64,000 nt of DNA from RPRB01 sp035501615 (GCA_035501615.1 DATJVY010000081.1:6988-70987); one strand, 5' to 3'; positions 54,411 through 63,436 are shown, counted from the first letter of the stretch. Translations and numbers: made by a program. The notes: generated by a model not told the origin, from the letters alone.

Positions 54411-55161
54411 GCCAGTCACGGTGGCAGTCGTCGACGACGAGCCGCTGGCCCGAGAGGGTCTGCGGATGCTCCTGGCGGAGGATCCGGGAGTGAAGGTCAT
54501 CGGCGAGGCCGGGAGCGGGGACGAGGCGGTCGCCCTCCTGGCCCGGACGCATCCCCAGCTCTGCTTCCTCGACGTTCAGATGCCGGGCGGGAGCGGCTTC
54601 GAGGTCCTGGCCCGGGCCGAGGCGCCCCTGCCGATGGTGGTCTTCGTCACCGCCTACGACCAGTACGCGCTCGAGGCGTTCCGGGTGCACGCCTTCGACT
54701 ACCTGCTCAAGCCCTACGAGGATTCGCGCTTCCGCGAGACGCTGGGACGGGCCAAGGAGCAGCTGAAGCGCGAGGAGGCGGCCCGGCTGGGCGAGCAGCT
54801 CCGGGCCAAGGCGGTGGAGGCCGGACTCGTGTCGGCGCCGGCCGCGCGCATCGTGGTGCGGGATCGGGGTCGGATCATCTTCCTCGAGGCCGAGGAGATC
54901 GACTGGATCGAGTCGGCCGACTACTACGTCGAGCTGCACGTGGGGACGCGGACCTACCTGCACCGCGAGTCGATGGCGGCGCTCGAGGCACGTCTGGACG
55001 CGGCACGGTTCGTCCGCATCCACCGGACGGCCATCGTGAACCGCCGGGTACTCCGCGAGCTGCGCCGGACGGGCAGCGGCGGGCTGGTGGCGGTGCTTGC
55101 CACCGGTGCCGAGCTTCCGGTAGCCCGGAGCCAGCAGGCGCGCATTCGCCAGCTGAGGTAG
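54403..55161 (+). CDS. LytTR family response regulator
   Basis: A 252-residue DNA-binding regulator. The receiver has D11-D12, phosphoacceptor D57 (CFLDVQMPGGSG) and lysine in YLLKPY. The LytTR domain (about 145-252) reads RIIFLEAEEIDWIESADYYVELHV, FVRIHRTAIVNRRVLREL and ELPVARSQQARIRQL. The GTG start has GGAGG seven bases before it and overlaps the kinase gene. The target genes are not visible here. Confidence 0.94.
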   Translation: MPEPVTVAVVDDEPLAREGLRMLLAEDPGVKVIGEAGSGDEAVALLARTHPQLCFLDVQMPGGSGFEVLARAEAPLPMVVFVTAYDQYALEAFRVHAFDYLLKPYEDSRFRETLGRAKEQLKREEAARLGEQLRAKAVEAGLVSAPAARIVVRDRGRIIFLEAEEIDWIESADYYVELHVGTRTYLHRESMAALEARLDAARFVRIHRTAIVNRRVLRELRRTGSGGLVAVLATGAELPVARSQQARIRQLR

Positions 55162-55173
55162 AGAGAACGGGAA

Positions 55174-56286
55174 ATGAGCAGTGAGGGTCGAGCGGAGATC
55201 CGCGCCCCGTGGCGTCCGCCCTGGTGGGCCGTCTCGCTGCTCGTCTTCGGCCTCCTCGGCACCCTGGAATGGCTGAAGTCCCGGGGCTCGCTTCTGCCCA
55301 CGTTCCGGCTCCCTTTCCTCTGGTTCTTCCTGCGCTGGATCCTCTGGGTTCCGGTCGTCGGCCTGCTCGTTCGTCCCGTGCAGCGCATGGTCTCGGCCCG
55401 CGCACGTCCCGCGGTGCTGACGGCGGCGCTGATCGGAGGACTCCTCGGAGCGGCCACCTACTCGAGCCTCTGCACGGCCTCGCTCTCCCGCTTCATGGGC
55501 CCGGTGATGTACCGGAAGCTCGGCTTCTGGGGCGTCGTGGGGATGTCGGTCCGGAGCCCGGTGGACTCGGGGATCATCTACCTCGGCATCGTCGGCATCC
55601 TGGGGACGATCGAGCTCCGGCGGCGGCTCCGGCAGGAAGCACTCACCGCGGCGCGGCTCGAGGCCGAGCTGACCCGCGCCGAGCTCGATCAGATGCGAGT
55701 GCAGCTCCAGCCTCAGCTGATCGAGGACACGCTGCGGACCACCGCGGAGTTCGTCCGCTCCGGAGCCTCGACGCAGGCGGTGCAGCTGCTGGCGCGCCTG
55801 AGCGACGTGCTCCGGTTGACCCTGGCCACGCTGGGGCAGGACCGCGTGTCGCTCCGCCAGGAGCTGGAGTTCCTCCAGGCGTACCTCGGGCTGCAGCAGG
55901 TACGCTGGCCCGGCCGGCTGCGGAGCCGGGTGGACATCCCTGCCGAGGCGCTCACCGCGGAGGTGCCGTCGCTCGCGCTGTTCCAGCTCGCCGAGCTGCC
56001 CGCGACGCCGTGGGAGGGAGCGCTGGAGCTGTCGGCGACGGTGGACGATGGCCGGCTGCGGATCCGCCTGCGCCAGCTCGCCACTGCCCAGCCCGGGGCG
56101 GCGGTGACGGAGGCGGCGGACCGGCTGGGGCGGCTGCGGCAGCGGCTGGATCAGCTGTATCCGGCGGATCACGCCATCCGCGTCGAGCGGGAGAATGCCG
56201 GCCTCCGGTGCACGCTGGAGATCCCGGTCGTGCACGTCGAGTCGCCCGAGCTGTTCCCGGCCGGTCTCCGCGCAGTCGTGCGCTGA
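55174..56286 (+). CDS. LytS-like pseudokinase (degenerate histidine kinase)
   Basis: A 370-residue homologue of the LytS kinase two genes upstream, with the same order of membrane helices, coiled coil and dimerisation segment (VSLRQELEFLQAYLGLQQVRWPGRL). The catalytic residues are lost. QLHPHFLFNTL becomes QLQPQLIEDTL, so both histidines and the asparagine are replaced. ENAVRHG becomes ELPATPW and the G boxes are missing. The reading frame is open throughout, which argues for a maintained non-catalytic role such as heterodimer partner or receptor. It starts 12 bases after the regulator. Confidence 0.85.
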   Translation: MSSEGRAEIRAPWRPPWWAVSLLVFGLLGTLEWLKSRGSLLPTFRLPFLWFFLRWILWVPVVGLLVRPVQRMVSARARPAVLTAALIGGLLGAATYSSLCTASLSRFMGPVMYRKLGFWGVVGMSVRSPVDSGIIYLGIVGILGTIELRRRLRQEALTAARLEAELTRAELDQMRVQLQPQLIEDTLRTTAEFVRSGASTQAVQLLARLSDVLRLTLATLGQDRVSLRQELEFLQAYLGLQQVRWPGRLRSRVDIPAEALTAEVPSLALFQLAELPATPWEGALELSATVDDGRLRIRLRQLATAQPGAAVTEAADRLGRLRQRLDQLYPADHAIRVERENAGLRCTLEIPVVHVESPELFPAGLRAVVR

Positions 56287-56386
56287 GCGCAAGTTCTGCG
56301 CGCTCACCCCTCGACTGCCGGGACCTCACTTCGGCACCTTGCCCCGAAGGAGACGGAGTGCTCTTCCTCGGCTCGAGGAGGAATCC

Positions 56387-56794
56387 ATGGAGGCGAAGCT
56401 CTCGAGACGAGATTCGCTCGCGCTGCTCCTGGCGCTCGGCGTGCCGGTGAGCGTGGCGGGTGCCGAGAAGCAGGGGAGTGACGAGCTGTCGGCCCGCGTG
56501 ACGTTCGAGAACGATCGGGTGCGCGTGCTCGAGTACGTGAGCGTGAGCGGAGGGGTCGCGTGCGGGTCGGGGCAGCACTACCACCCCGCGCACCTCACCA
56601 TCTACCTGACGCCGATGCGGGTCCGCGGCCACAAGGCGGACGGCACGACGGTCGTGACCGAGCGAAAGGCGGGCGACGTCGCCTGGTTCGAGGCCGGCTC
56701 GCACGCCTCCGAGAACATCGGCCCCGGGCCCGGCCGGCTGTGCATGGTCGAGATCAAGGACAAGGACTGGAAGCCGTCGACGGGGGCCCTCTAG
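56387..56794 (+). CDS. Exported cupin-domain protein
   Basis: A 135-residue protein. A twin-arginine-like leader (LSRRDSLALLLALGVPVSVAGA) precedes a single cupin barrel. Motif 1 is GQHYHPAHLTIYL, with HxH and a leucine-containing replacement for the usual glutamate. Motif 2 is GDVAWFEAGSHASENIG. It may bind a metal in the periplasm; an enzymatic role is unproven. The start has CGAGGAGG upstream and lies 100 nt after the pseudokinase stop, so it could be in the same operon. Confidence 0.8.
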   Translation: MEAKLSRRDSLALLLALGVPVSVAGAEKQGSDELSARVTFENDRVRVLEYVSVSGGVACGSGQHYHPAHLTIYLTPMRVRGHKADGTTVVTERKAGDVAWFEAGSHASENIGPGPGRLCMVEIKDKDWKPSTGAL

Positions 56795-56830
56795 CCACGG
56801 CAGCCGGAAAAACCTCGTGAGTGTGGGCGC

Positions 56831-58792
56831 TTACCTCGACGCGCTGGCTGGGTCGCCGCCGCGGAACCACTCGGCGAGCGGGCCGATTTCCCGGAAGCGG
56901 CGGGCCGGCGGAAGCCCAGCCAGGAGCTGCCGACCGTAGGCCCTGCGCCCCACGCGGACGTCCAGCAGGGCGACGATGCCCCGGTCGGTTCGGGTGCGGA
57001 TCAGCCGCCCGAATCCCTGGCGGAGCGCCAGCGCCGCCTCCGGCAGCTGATAGCTGGAGAACGGCTCGCGGCCCGCCTTCTCCAGGGCCTCGATGCGAGC
57101 CGCGACGACCGGGTGGGTCGGTGCGGCGAACGGCAGCTTGTCGAGCACCACCAGCGAGAGCGCGTCCCCCGGCACGTCCACGCCTTCCCAGAAGCTCGCC
57201 GACGCGAACAGCACGCTGGGCGTCGACTGGAAGGCGTCGAGCAGGACCGGCTTCGGAGCCTCGCCCTGGAGCAGCATCGGGTACGGGAGCCGGCCCGAGA
57301 GGAGCGCGTGCACCCGTTCCATGTTCCGGAGCGAGGTGAAGAGCGCGAACGCCCTCCCCCCGGTCACCTCCACCAGCCGGGCAATCTCCTCGGCCACCGC
57401 CTCGGCGAATCCCGGCTCACGCGGCTCGGGAAGCCCGCCGGGAAGGTACAGGGCCGACTGGCGCGCGTAGTCGAACGAGGACGGCACCGCGAGCTGGGTC
57501 AGCGGAGCGACCGCCTCGCCCTCGTCGTCGAGCAACCCCACCTGGCGGCAGAAGTACTCGAACGAGCCGCCGGTCCGCAGCGTCGCCGAGGTGAAGACCA
57601 CGGTGTCCACCGCCCCGTAGAGCCGCTTTCTCATCTCCTCGGCGATGGAGATCGGCGCGGCGCGGAGGAACATGCCCCGTCCCCGGCCCTCGGCCCAGTA
57701 GACGTGGTCCTCGGCTTCCGCGCGGCGGACGAAGTCGAGCTCGGCACCGAGCTCGGCCGCTCGCCGGGCGACGGCCATCAGGTCCGCTTCCTCGTGACCC
57801 GACGCGAACCCACCGAGCGCACCGAGGCCCTCCAGCACCGCCTCGACCTGCCGTCCCAGCGGGGCCAGGGACCGTGAAGTGAGCCGGACCGCTCCCTCCT
57901 CGGTCATCCCAACCGCCCGCGGCGCCGCGGTCCACAGCGCCTCCGCCTCTGCCCGAACCTTCACCGCCAGCGCAGAGAGCACTCCTGCCCGCGCGTCCTC
58001 GAGCGGCAGCGCCGCCTGCGCATCCCGGGCGAGCTCCTCGAAGCGGTGGCTGCTCACCGTGGTTCCGAAGAACTCGGTGGCGGCGTCCTCGAGGCCGTGC
58101 GCCTCGTCGAACACCACCGCCTCGTAGCGGGGAAGCACGCCCTCGCCGCTGCCCCGTCCGGTGCGGACCACCAGATCGGCGAAGAAGAGCGCGTGGTTCA
58201 CCACCACCAGCTCTGATTCCTCGGCCTGCTGCCGGAGCCGGGTGACGAAGCACGCCGCATGCTGGGGGCAACGGGTGCCCAGGCAGCCCTCGGGCGTGGT
58301 CGAGACCTGGCGCCACCCGCCGAACCCCTCGGGCAGGAGCAGCTCCGCGCGGTCGCCGGTCTCCGTCCGCTCGGCCCAGCGCAGGAGCAGGGCGAACGCG
58401 TCCGCCTCCTCGCGCGAGTCGAGCAACGCGCCGGTCCGGGCCCGCTCCAGCCGGTGGAGGCAGAGGTAGTTGGCCCGTCCCTTCACCAGGGTGGCGCGCA
58501 CCGGCAGGTCCAGCGTGTCGCGCACCAGCGGCAGGTCCTTGTGGAAGAGCTGGTCCTGGAGGTTCTTGGTCGCGGTGGAGACCACGACCCGGCGGCCGCT
58601 CAGGACCGCGGGGACGAGGTAGGCCAGCGTCTTGCCGGTGCCGGTACCCGCCTCGGCGACGAGGATGCGTCTCTCGTCGAACGCCCGGGCCACCTCCCCG
58701 GCGAGGGTGAGCTGCTCTGGTCGATGCTCGTACCCGGCCAGCGCGCGGGAGAGTCGGCCGCCCGGGCCCAGGACCGCGGCGATCTCGTTCAC
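56831..58792 (-). CDS. DinG/XPD-family ATP-dependent DNA helicase
   Basis: A 653-residue superfamily 2 helicase. Motif I is AEAGTGTGKT (46-55), with VVSTATKNLQDQLF and motif II DEAH (VVFDEAHGLED). Four cysteines around residues 110-185 (YLCLHR, and GCLGTRCPQHAACF) form the Fe-S cluster site typical of XPD and DinG. Later motifs are SASFWEGVDVPG and RQGFGRLIRTRTDRG (motif VI). It unwinds 5'-3' at damaged forks or R-loops. It lies one base after the zinc-ribbon gene. Confidence 0.94.
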   Translation of the reverse strand: MNEIAAVLGPGGRLSRALAGYEHRPEQLTLAGEVARAFDERRILVAEAGTGTGKTLAYLVPAVLSGRRVVVSTATKNLQDQLFHKDLPLVRDTLDLPVRATLVKGRANYLCLHRLERARTGALLDSREEADAFALLLRWAERTETGDRAELLLPEGFGGWRQVSTTPEGCLGTRCPQHAACFVTRLRQQAEESELVVVNHALFFADLVVRTGRGSGEGVLPRYEAVVFDEAHGLEDAATEFFGTTVSSHRFEELARDAQAALPLEDARAGVLSALAVKVRAEAEALWTAAPRAVGMTEEGAVRLTSRSLAPLGRQVEAVLEGLGALGGFASGHEEADLMAVARRAAELGAELDFVRRAEAEDHVYWAEGRGRGMFLRAAPISIAEEMRKRLYGAVDTVVFTSATLRTGGSFEYFCRQVGLLDDEGEAVAPLTQLAVPSSFDYARQSALYLPGGLPEPREPGFAEAVAEEIARLVEVTGGRAFALFTSLRNMERVHALLSGRLPYPMLLQGEAPKPVLLDAFQSTPSVLFASASFWEGVDVPGDALSLVVLDKLPFAAPTHPVVAARIEALEKAGREPFSSYQLPEAALALRQGFGRLIRTRTDRGIVALLDVRVGRRAYGRQLLAGLPPARRFREIGPLAEWFRGGDPASASR

Positions 58793-58793
58793 C

Positions 58794-59771
58794 TCAATGA
58801 GCTCGCAGCAGGAAGTGGGCGAGCAGCGCGGTGATCGGGATGACGAAGAACAGCATCGCGCTCACCGCCAGCACCTTGCGCCGGTTCCGGGCGAGCTCCG
58901 CGGGGTCGGTCTTCGCCGCCAGGGAAGCCGCGGTCGACGCCATCTTCACCATCGACTCCAGGGCCGCCTTGGCCTGCATGTCGTCCGGGGTCGCGACCAG
59001 GCGGATCCGGTACAGCCGTCCCGCCCTGGCCAGCTCGTCCATGTTGAAGGCCAGCTGGAGGAACTTCTCGTGCTCCTCTCCGCGGCCCCAGCGCTCCTCG
59101 AGGCCGCGCCACGCCGACTCCAGCGCCGCCGACGGCTGATGCTCCTCGGCGCGGAAGTTGGCGAAGACCAGGCCGCACGCCGGACAGATGAGCGCCTCGC
59201 GGGCGCGGGGGGTGATGCACTTCGGGCAATGCCCGGGAGGAATCTGGATGGTCGACCCGCGGGTCACCCCCGGCACGGGCGGAGGCACGACCGCGTTCGC
59301 CCCGGTGTTCCGCGGGCGCACCGCCTGCGGAGGCGGACCCGGAGGATGGACGTCGCCGAGCTGGTTCAGCAGCTGCGCGAAGGTCGCGTCCACCACCTTC
59401 TTCGGCGGCGCGCCCTCGGCCACCGCCACCGGAGGCCTGGGAGACTCGAAGCGCGCCACGTCGGCCGGACGCTGCACGTCGGGTGTTCCGGGCGGGGCGA
59501 CCGCGAGCGGCACCGCGTCCGACGTCGGAGTGAGCAGGATGATGGTCGGCCCCTCGTCGTTCTCGTCCTCGTCCGCCGATGCTTCGGGCGCGGGTCTGGA
59601 AGCGCCCTTTGCGGCCGACGCCTTCGCCGAGGGAACCGTCACCGGCCGGGCGGGGAGCTGCTGTCGCTGCTCCGCACCACAGGCCGGGCAGCGGGCGACC
59701 AGGTCGCCCCGCTCGATGCGGAGATCGACCAGCTCGACCAGACGCTCGCAGGAAGGACAGAGGACTTTCAT
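58794..59771 (-). CDS. Zinc-ribbon protein with C-terminal membrane anchor
   Basis: A 325-residue protein. An N-terminal zinc ribbon (CPSC at 5-8, CPAC near 28) resembles the MJ0042/zinc-ribbon starts common in myxobacterial proteins. A disordered Pro/Ala/acidic linker (about 45-170) follows, then a second ribbon (CPKC and CPAC near 182-200). A helical region leads to one tail helix (VLAVSAMLFFVIPITALLAHFLL). The topology puts the ribbons in the cytoplasm. It stands between the M50 protease and the helicase; function is unknown. Confidence 0.78.
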   Translation of the reverse strand: MKVLCPSCERLVELVDLRIERGDLVARCPACGAEQRQQLPARPVTVPSAKASAAKGASRPAPEASADEDENDEGPTIILLTPTSDAVPLAVAPPGTPDVQRPADVARFESPRPPVAVAEGAPPKKVVDATFAQLLNQLGDVHPPGPPPQAVRPRNTGANAVVPPPVPGVTRGSTIQIPPGHCPKCITPRAREALICPACGLVFANFRAEEHQPSAALESAWRGLEERWGRGEEHEKFLQLAFNMDELARAGRLYRIRLVATPDDMQAKAALESMVKMASTAASLAAKTDPAELARNRRKVLAVSAMLFFVIPITALLAHFLLRAH

Positions 59772-59789
59772 CGACGGGGTTTGCGCAGT

Positions 59790-60731
59790 TTAGAGGACCG
59801 CGACGAAAGGTGCGGGCAGGAAACAGAGGATCGCCACGGCAAAGCTCGCCACGCACAGCCACCCACGTGCTGCGCTCAGCGGCTCCTCGGGCCGGGTCAC
59901 CGGCGGATGCCGCACCCCCACCATCAGGCCCACCACGAGCAGCCAGGCAAGCCAGGTGAAGGAGAAGGCCACGGTGAGGACTCCCAGGCCCACCAGGGTG
60001 AGCCGGCCGAGCGCCTTCGCCCGGTCGCCGAGCACGGCGTGGGTCAGGTGCCCGGCATCCAGCTGACCCACCGGAAACAGGTTCAGCATCGTGATCAGCG
60101 TCCCCAGCCAGCCGGCGAGGATGAAGGGATGGGCGTCGACGTCCATCCCCGGCGGCCTCACGCCGAGGAACACCCGCTCGAAGCCGCGGAGGACGAGGGG
60201 GTCGGCGTAGACGATGGGATCGAGACGCGGCATCCCGTGCCGCACGACCGACCACAGCGACATCGGCCCGAGCGTCACCGATCCGGTGGGCGGCAGCGCG
60301 ATGAAGTGGGAATGCGCGTAGCCCCAGGCGAGGAAGGGCAGGCAGACGAGGAAGCCCGCGAGCGGACCCGCGGCGCCGATGTCCACCAGCGCGTTCCGGG
60401 TGGGGATGCGGTCCCGCACGCGGATGACGGCCCCGAGCGTCCCGAAGCCCAGGAGCGGCAGCGGGATGAAGTAAGGCAGGCTGGCGCTGACTCCGTGGCG
60501 CCGGGCCAGCACGTAGTGTCCGAGCTCGTGCGAGCCCAGGATGGTCACCACGGCAACGGTGAACTCCAGCGAGCGCACGAGCGCCCGCCGCGTGACCTCG
60601 ATCGTCCCGCTGTCGGTCCACGCTCCGGCGATGATCAGCAGATACGTCCCGAAGACCGTCACCAGGGTGCAGCCGAAGAGGAGCGCCGGAAGCCATACCC
60701 GGGGCGCAGGCCGGGGAAGGGTCGCGTCCAG
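59790..60731 (-). CDS. Site-2 protease family (M50) membrane peptidase, possible CTG start
   Basis: A protein of about 313 residues. The zinc motif is HELGHY in ILGSHELGHYVLARRHG, and the second site is NLFPVGQLDAGH. Six or more helices are seen. A GTG start at 60662 would cut the first helix in half. The intact helix (VWLPALLFGCTLVTVFGTYLLII) needs an upstream start. CTG at 60731, six bases after a perfect AGGAGG (complement of 60738-60743), is the best candidate. These proteases cut transmembrane proteins, often anti-sigma factors. It directly follows hrcA. Confidence 0.82.
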   Translation of the reverse strand: MDATLPRPAPRVWLPALLFGCTLVTVFGTYLLIIAGAWTDSGTIEVTRRALVRSLEFTVAVVTILGSHELGHYVLARRHGVSASLPYFIPLPLLGFGTLGAVIRVRDRIPTRNALVDIGAAGPLAGFLVCLPFLAWGYAHSHFIALPPTGSVTLGPMSLWSVVRHGMPRLDPIVYADPLVLRGFERVFLGVRPPGMDVDAHPFILAGWLGTLITMLNLFPVGQLDAGHLTHAVLGDRAKALGRLTLVGLGVLTVAFSFTWLAWLLVVGLMVGVRHPPVTRPEEPLSAARGWLCVASFAVAILCFLPAPFVAVL

Positions 60732-60741
60732 CGGGCTCCTC

Positions 60742-61773
60742 CTAGTCCTTCAGGGCCGCGGAGAGGACCTGGGCGGTGAACTGCACCAGGGGAATGACGC
60801 GCTGATAGTTCATCCGCGTCGGTCCGATGACCCCCACGGTTCCCAGCGAGCGGTCCGCCGGTCCGTAGGGGGTGGCCACCAGTGACACGTCGCCGCCGGG
60901 CGAGAGGTCGCTCTCGTGGCCGATGAAGATCTGCATCTCGCGGGCGCGCTGGACGCGGTCGAGGAGCGCCACGAGGCGAGTCTTCTCCTCCAGGGCGCGG
61001 AAGAGCGCCTTCATTCGCTCGACGTCGGCGAACTCCGGGGCGTCCAGGAAGCTCCCGGTGCCCTCGATGAACACCTTCTCGGTCGGCGTCACCCCCGTGG
61101 CCAGGAGGCCCAGCTTCAGGGCCTTGGTCACCAGCTGGTCGTAGGCGGCCTGGTCCTGCGCCAGCTCCTGCTCGATGCGGGCCCGGATCTGCTCCAGGGG
61201 CAGCTTCTCCAGCAGCTCGCTCAGGTAGTTCGAGGCGCGGACCAGCTCCTCCGGGGAGATCTCGAAGTCCAGGGCCACCGGGCGGTTGTGCACCTGCCCG
61301 TCCTGGTCGACGAGGATGGCCAGCACCCGCCCCTCTCGCAGCCGGACGAACTCGATGCGGTGGAACGTCCCGGAAGTCGGCCGGGGGGTGACCACGACCC
61401 CGGCATGCCGGGTGAGGAAGTGCAGGATCCGCCCGGCCTCCTGGAGCGATTCCTCCAGGGGGGCCCCGCTGGTGGGGATGCCCCGCTGGATGAGCTCGCG
61501 GTCCCGGGGGTTCGGGTCGCGGAGGCGGATGAGGGTGTCCACGTAGAAGCGGTACGCACGGTCGGTGGGGACGCGGCCGGCCGAGGTGTGCGGCTTTTCG
61601 AGGTAGCCGAGGTCTTCCAGGTCGGCCATCACGTTGCGGAGGGTGGCCGACGAGACCTCGAAGCTGCTGGTCCGGGCGAGCTGTTGGCTCCCCACCGGAC
61701 CACCCGTGGCGATGTACTCGCGGATGATCGCGTGCAGGACCTCGCGGGCGCGGTCGGAAAGCGGCTCGGCCAT
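60742..61773 (-). CDS. hrcA: Heat-inducible transcription repressor HrcA
   Basis: A 343-residue HrcA. The winged helix contains LHAIIREYIATGGPVGSQQLAR and VSSATLRNVMADLEDLGYLEKPHTSAGRVPTDRAYR. The C-terminal part has VFIEGTGSFLDAPEF and ending GPTRMNYQRVIPLVQFTAQVL. It represses chaperone genes by binding CIRCE; I found no CIRCE here. The ATG at 61773 is preferred over 61785 because the predicted transcription start is near 61785. It is not linked to the grpE-dnaK pair of this window. Confidence 0.95.
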   Translation of the reverse strand: MAEPLSDRAREVLHAIIREYIATGGPVGSQQLARTSSFEVSSATLRNVMADLEDLGYLEKPHTSAGRVPTDRAYRFYVDTLIRLRDPNPRDRELIQRGIPTSGAPLEESLQEAGRILHFLTRHAGVVVTPRPTSGTFHRIEFVRLREGRVLAILVDQDGQVHNRPVALDFEISPEELVRASNYLSELLEKLPLEQIRARIEQELAQDQAAYDQLVTKALKLGLLATGVTPTEKVFIEGTGSFLDAPEFADVERMKALFRALEEKTRLVALLDRVQRAREMQIFIGHESDLSPGGDVSLVATPYGPADRSLGTVGVIGPTRMNYQRVIPLVQFTAQVLSAALKD

Positions 61774-61791
61774 GGCGGCTCGCAATGGTCA

Positions 61792-61820
61792 AGCGTAGGC
61801 AGGTACCGCCTCCGTTTCAA
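61792..61820 (-). promoter_or_regulatory. hrcA promoter
   Basis: On the minus strand TTGAAA (61820-61815), 17 nt, TACGCT (61797-61792). Transcription would begin a few bases before the first candidate start codon. The rest of the 61774-61945 divergent gap must hold the glnA promoter, but I see no clear sigma54 or sigma70 element there. Confidence 0.5.
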
Positions 61821-61945
61821 TCAGGAGGGCTTACAGCGGAACTCCGCGGCGTTCCTGGGGGGCTCTCAGTCCCATTCCCTTTTGTCAGCCTCTGGGGCTT
61901 TATCCGCCAGCACACGTTTCAGAACGGATGCCGCCAGGAGGGCGC

Positions 61946-63355
61946 ATGAAACCAAAGGATGTCCTGGGGCTCGCCAAGGACCGCGGCGCGGTGATGGTGG
62001 ACCTCAAGTTCATGGACTTCGTCGGGCTGTGGCAGCACTTCACCGTCCCGCTCGGGGAGCTGAAGGAGGAGATCTTCGAGGAGGGGCTGGGATTCGACGG
62101 CTCGTCGATCCGTGGCTGGGCCGAGATTCACGCCTCGGACATGCTGGTGATGCCCGATCCGACGACCGCGGTGATGGATCCCTTCACCAAGGATCCGACG
62201 CTGAGCCTGATCTGCAACATCACCGACCCGATCACCAAGGAGCCCTACGGGCGCGACCCGCGCAACATCGCCATCAAGGCGGAGAAGTACCTGCGGTCCA
62301 CCGGCATCGCCGACACCGCGTACTTCGGTCCCGAGGCGGAGTTCTTCATCTTCGACGAGGTGCGCTTCGACAGTAAGCCGAACGCCTCGTTCTACGAGAT
62401 CGGCTCCAACGAGGCGGCCTGGAGCACCGGCAAGGAGGAAGGGAACCGGGGCTACAAGGTCCGTTACAAGGAGGGCTACTTCCCGGTCGCCCCGATCGAC
62501 AGCCTGAATGACATCCGGACCGAGATGTGCCGGGTACTGGCCGACGTGGGCATCGAGGTGGAACGGCAGCACCACGAGGTGGCCACCGCGGGTCAGGCGG
62601 AGATCGACTTCCGCTTCAACACCCTCGTGAAGTGCGCGGACAACCTCAGCTGGTTCAAGTACATCGTGAAGAACGTCGCCTGGCGCCACGGGAAGACGGC
62701 GACCTTCATGCCGAAGCCGGTCTTTGGGGACAACGGCTCGGGGATGCACACCCACCAGTCGCTGTGGAAGAACGGAAAGCCGCTCTTCGCCGGTGACGGC
62801 TACGCGGGCCTGAGCGAGATGGCGCTCTACTACATCGGCGGCGTCCTCAAGCACGCCCGGGCGCTGGCGGCGATCTGCAACCCCACCACCAACAGCTACA
62901 AGCGGCTGGTGCCGGGGTTCGAGGCGCCGGTGAACCTGGCCTACTCCAGCCGGAACCGGAGCGCGTCGATCCGCATCCCGATGTACAGCCCGAGCCCGAA
63001 GGCGAAGCGGCTCGAGTTCCGCAGCCCCGATCCGTCCTGCAACCCCTACCTGGCCTTCGCCGCGCAGATGATGGCCGGCCTGGACGGCATCGAGAACAAG
63101 ATCGACCCCGGGGATCCGCTGGACAAGGACATCTACGGGCTGTCCCCGGAGGAGCTGAAGGACGTGCCGAAGATGCCCGGCAGCCTCGAGGAGGCGCTGG
63201 ATTGCCTCCGCAAGGACCACAAGTTCCTGCTCAAGGGCGACGTCTTCACCGAGGACGTCATCGACACCTGGATGAACCTCAAGATGGAGAAGGAAGTGAA
63301 TCCGGTGCGGCTGCGGCCCCACCCGATGGAGTTCGCGCTCTACTTCGACATCTGA
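61946..63355 (+). CDS. glnA: Glutamine synthetase type I
   Basis: A 469-residue GSI enzyme that makes glutamine from glutamate and ammonia. Motifs are GLGFDGSSIRGW, FGPEAEFFIFD, KPVFGDNGSGMHTHQSLW (metal and substrate site), and NPTTNSYKRLVPGFEAP. RNRSASIRIP is also present. The adenylylation tyrosine falls at Y397 (DKDIYGLSPEE), the E. coli position, so it is the adenylylated beta form. The ATG at 61946 follows CAGGAGGG. Confidence 0.98.
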   Translation: MKPKDVLGLAKDRGAVMVDLKFMDFVGLWQHFTVPLGELKEEIFEEGLGFDGSSIRGWAEIHASDMLVMPDPTTAVMDPFTKDPTLSLICNITDPITKEPYGRDPRNIAIKAEKYLRSTGIADTAYFGPEAEFFIFDEVRFDSKPNASFYEIGSNEAAWSTGKEEGNRGYKVRYKEGYFPVAPIDSLNDIRTEMCRVLADVGIEVERQHHEVATAGQAEIDFRFNTLVKCADNLSWFKYIVKNVAWRHGKTATFMPKPVFGDNGSGMHTHQSLWKNGKPLFAGDGYAGLSEMALYYIGGVLKHARALAAICNPTTNSYKRLVPGFEAPVNLAYSSRNRSASIRIPMYSPSPKAKRLEFRSPDPSCNPYLAFAAQMMAGLDGIENKIDPGDPLDKDIYGLSPEELKDVPKMPGSLEEALDCLRKDHKFLLKGDVFTEDVIDTWMNLKMEKEVNPVRLRPHPMEFALYFDI

Positions 63356-63375
63356 GGCAGGCGGGCAGCCTCGAG

Positions 63376-63411
63376 GCGGGCCGCTCGATCCCTGGCGATC
63401 GGGCGGCCCGC
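63376..63411. terminator. Bidirectional terminator hairpin between glnA and hcp
   Basis: A perfect 9-bp stem (GCGGGCCGC at 63376-63384 and GCGGCCCGC at 63403-63411) has an additional CGATC/GATCG pairing inside. It lies 20 nt past glnA and 25 nt past hcp, which converge. No T-tract is present, as is common in such GC-rich DNA. Confidence 0.6.
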
Positions 63412-63436
63412 TGCGCTTCGGGGGTGAAGCTGCTGC

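Noticed and set aside
61774..61945. CIRCE element between hrcA and glnA
   Set aside because: No TTAGCACTC/GAGTGCTAA pattern is present there, nor near hsp20 or grpE.
61821..61945. Sigma54 promoter of glnA
   Set aside because: I looked for TGGCAC-N5-TTGC and found no match; TTGTCA and TTTATC are only 11 bases apart, too close for sigma70.
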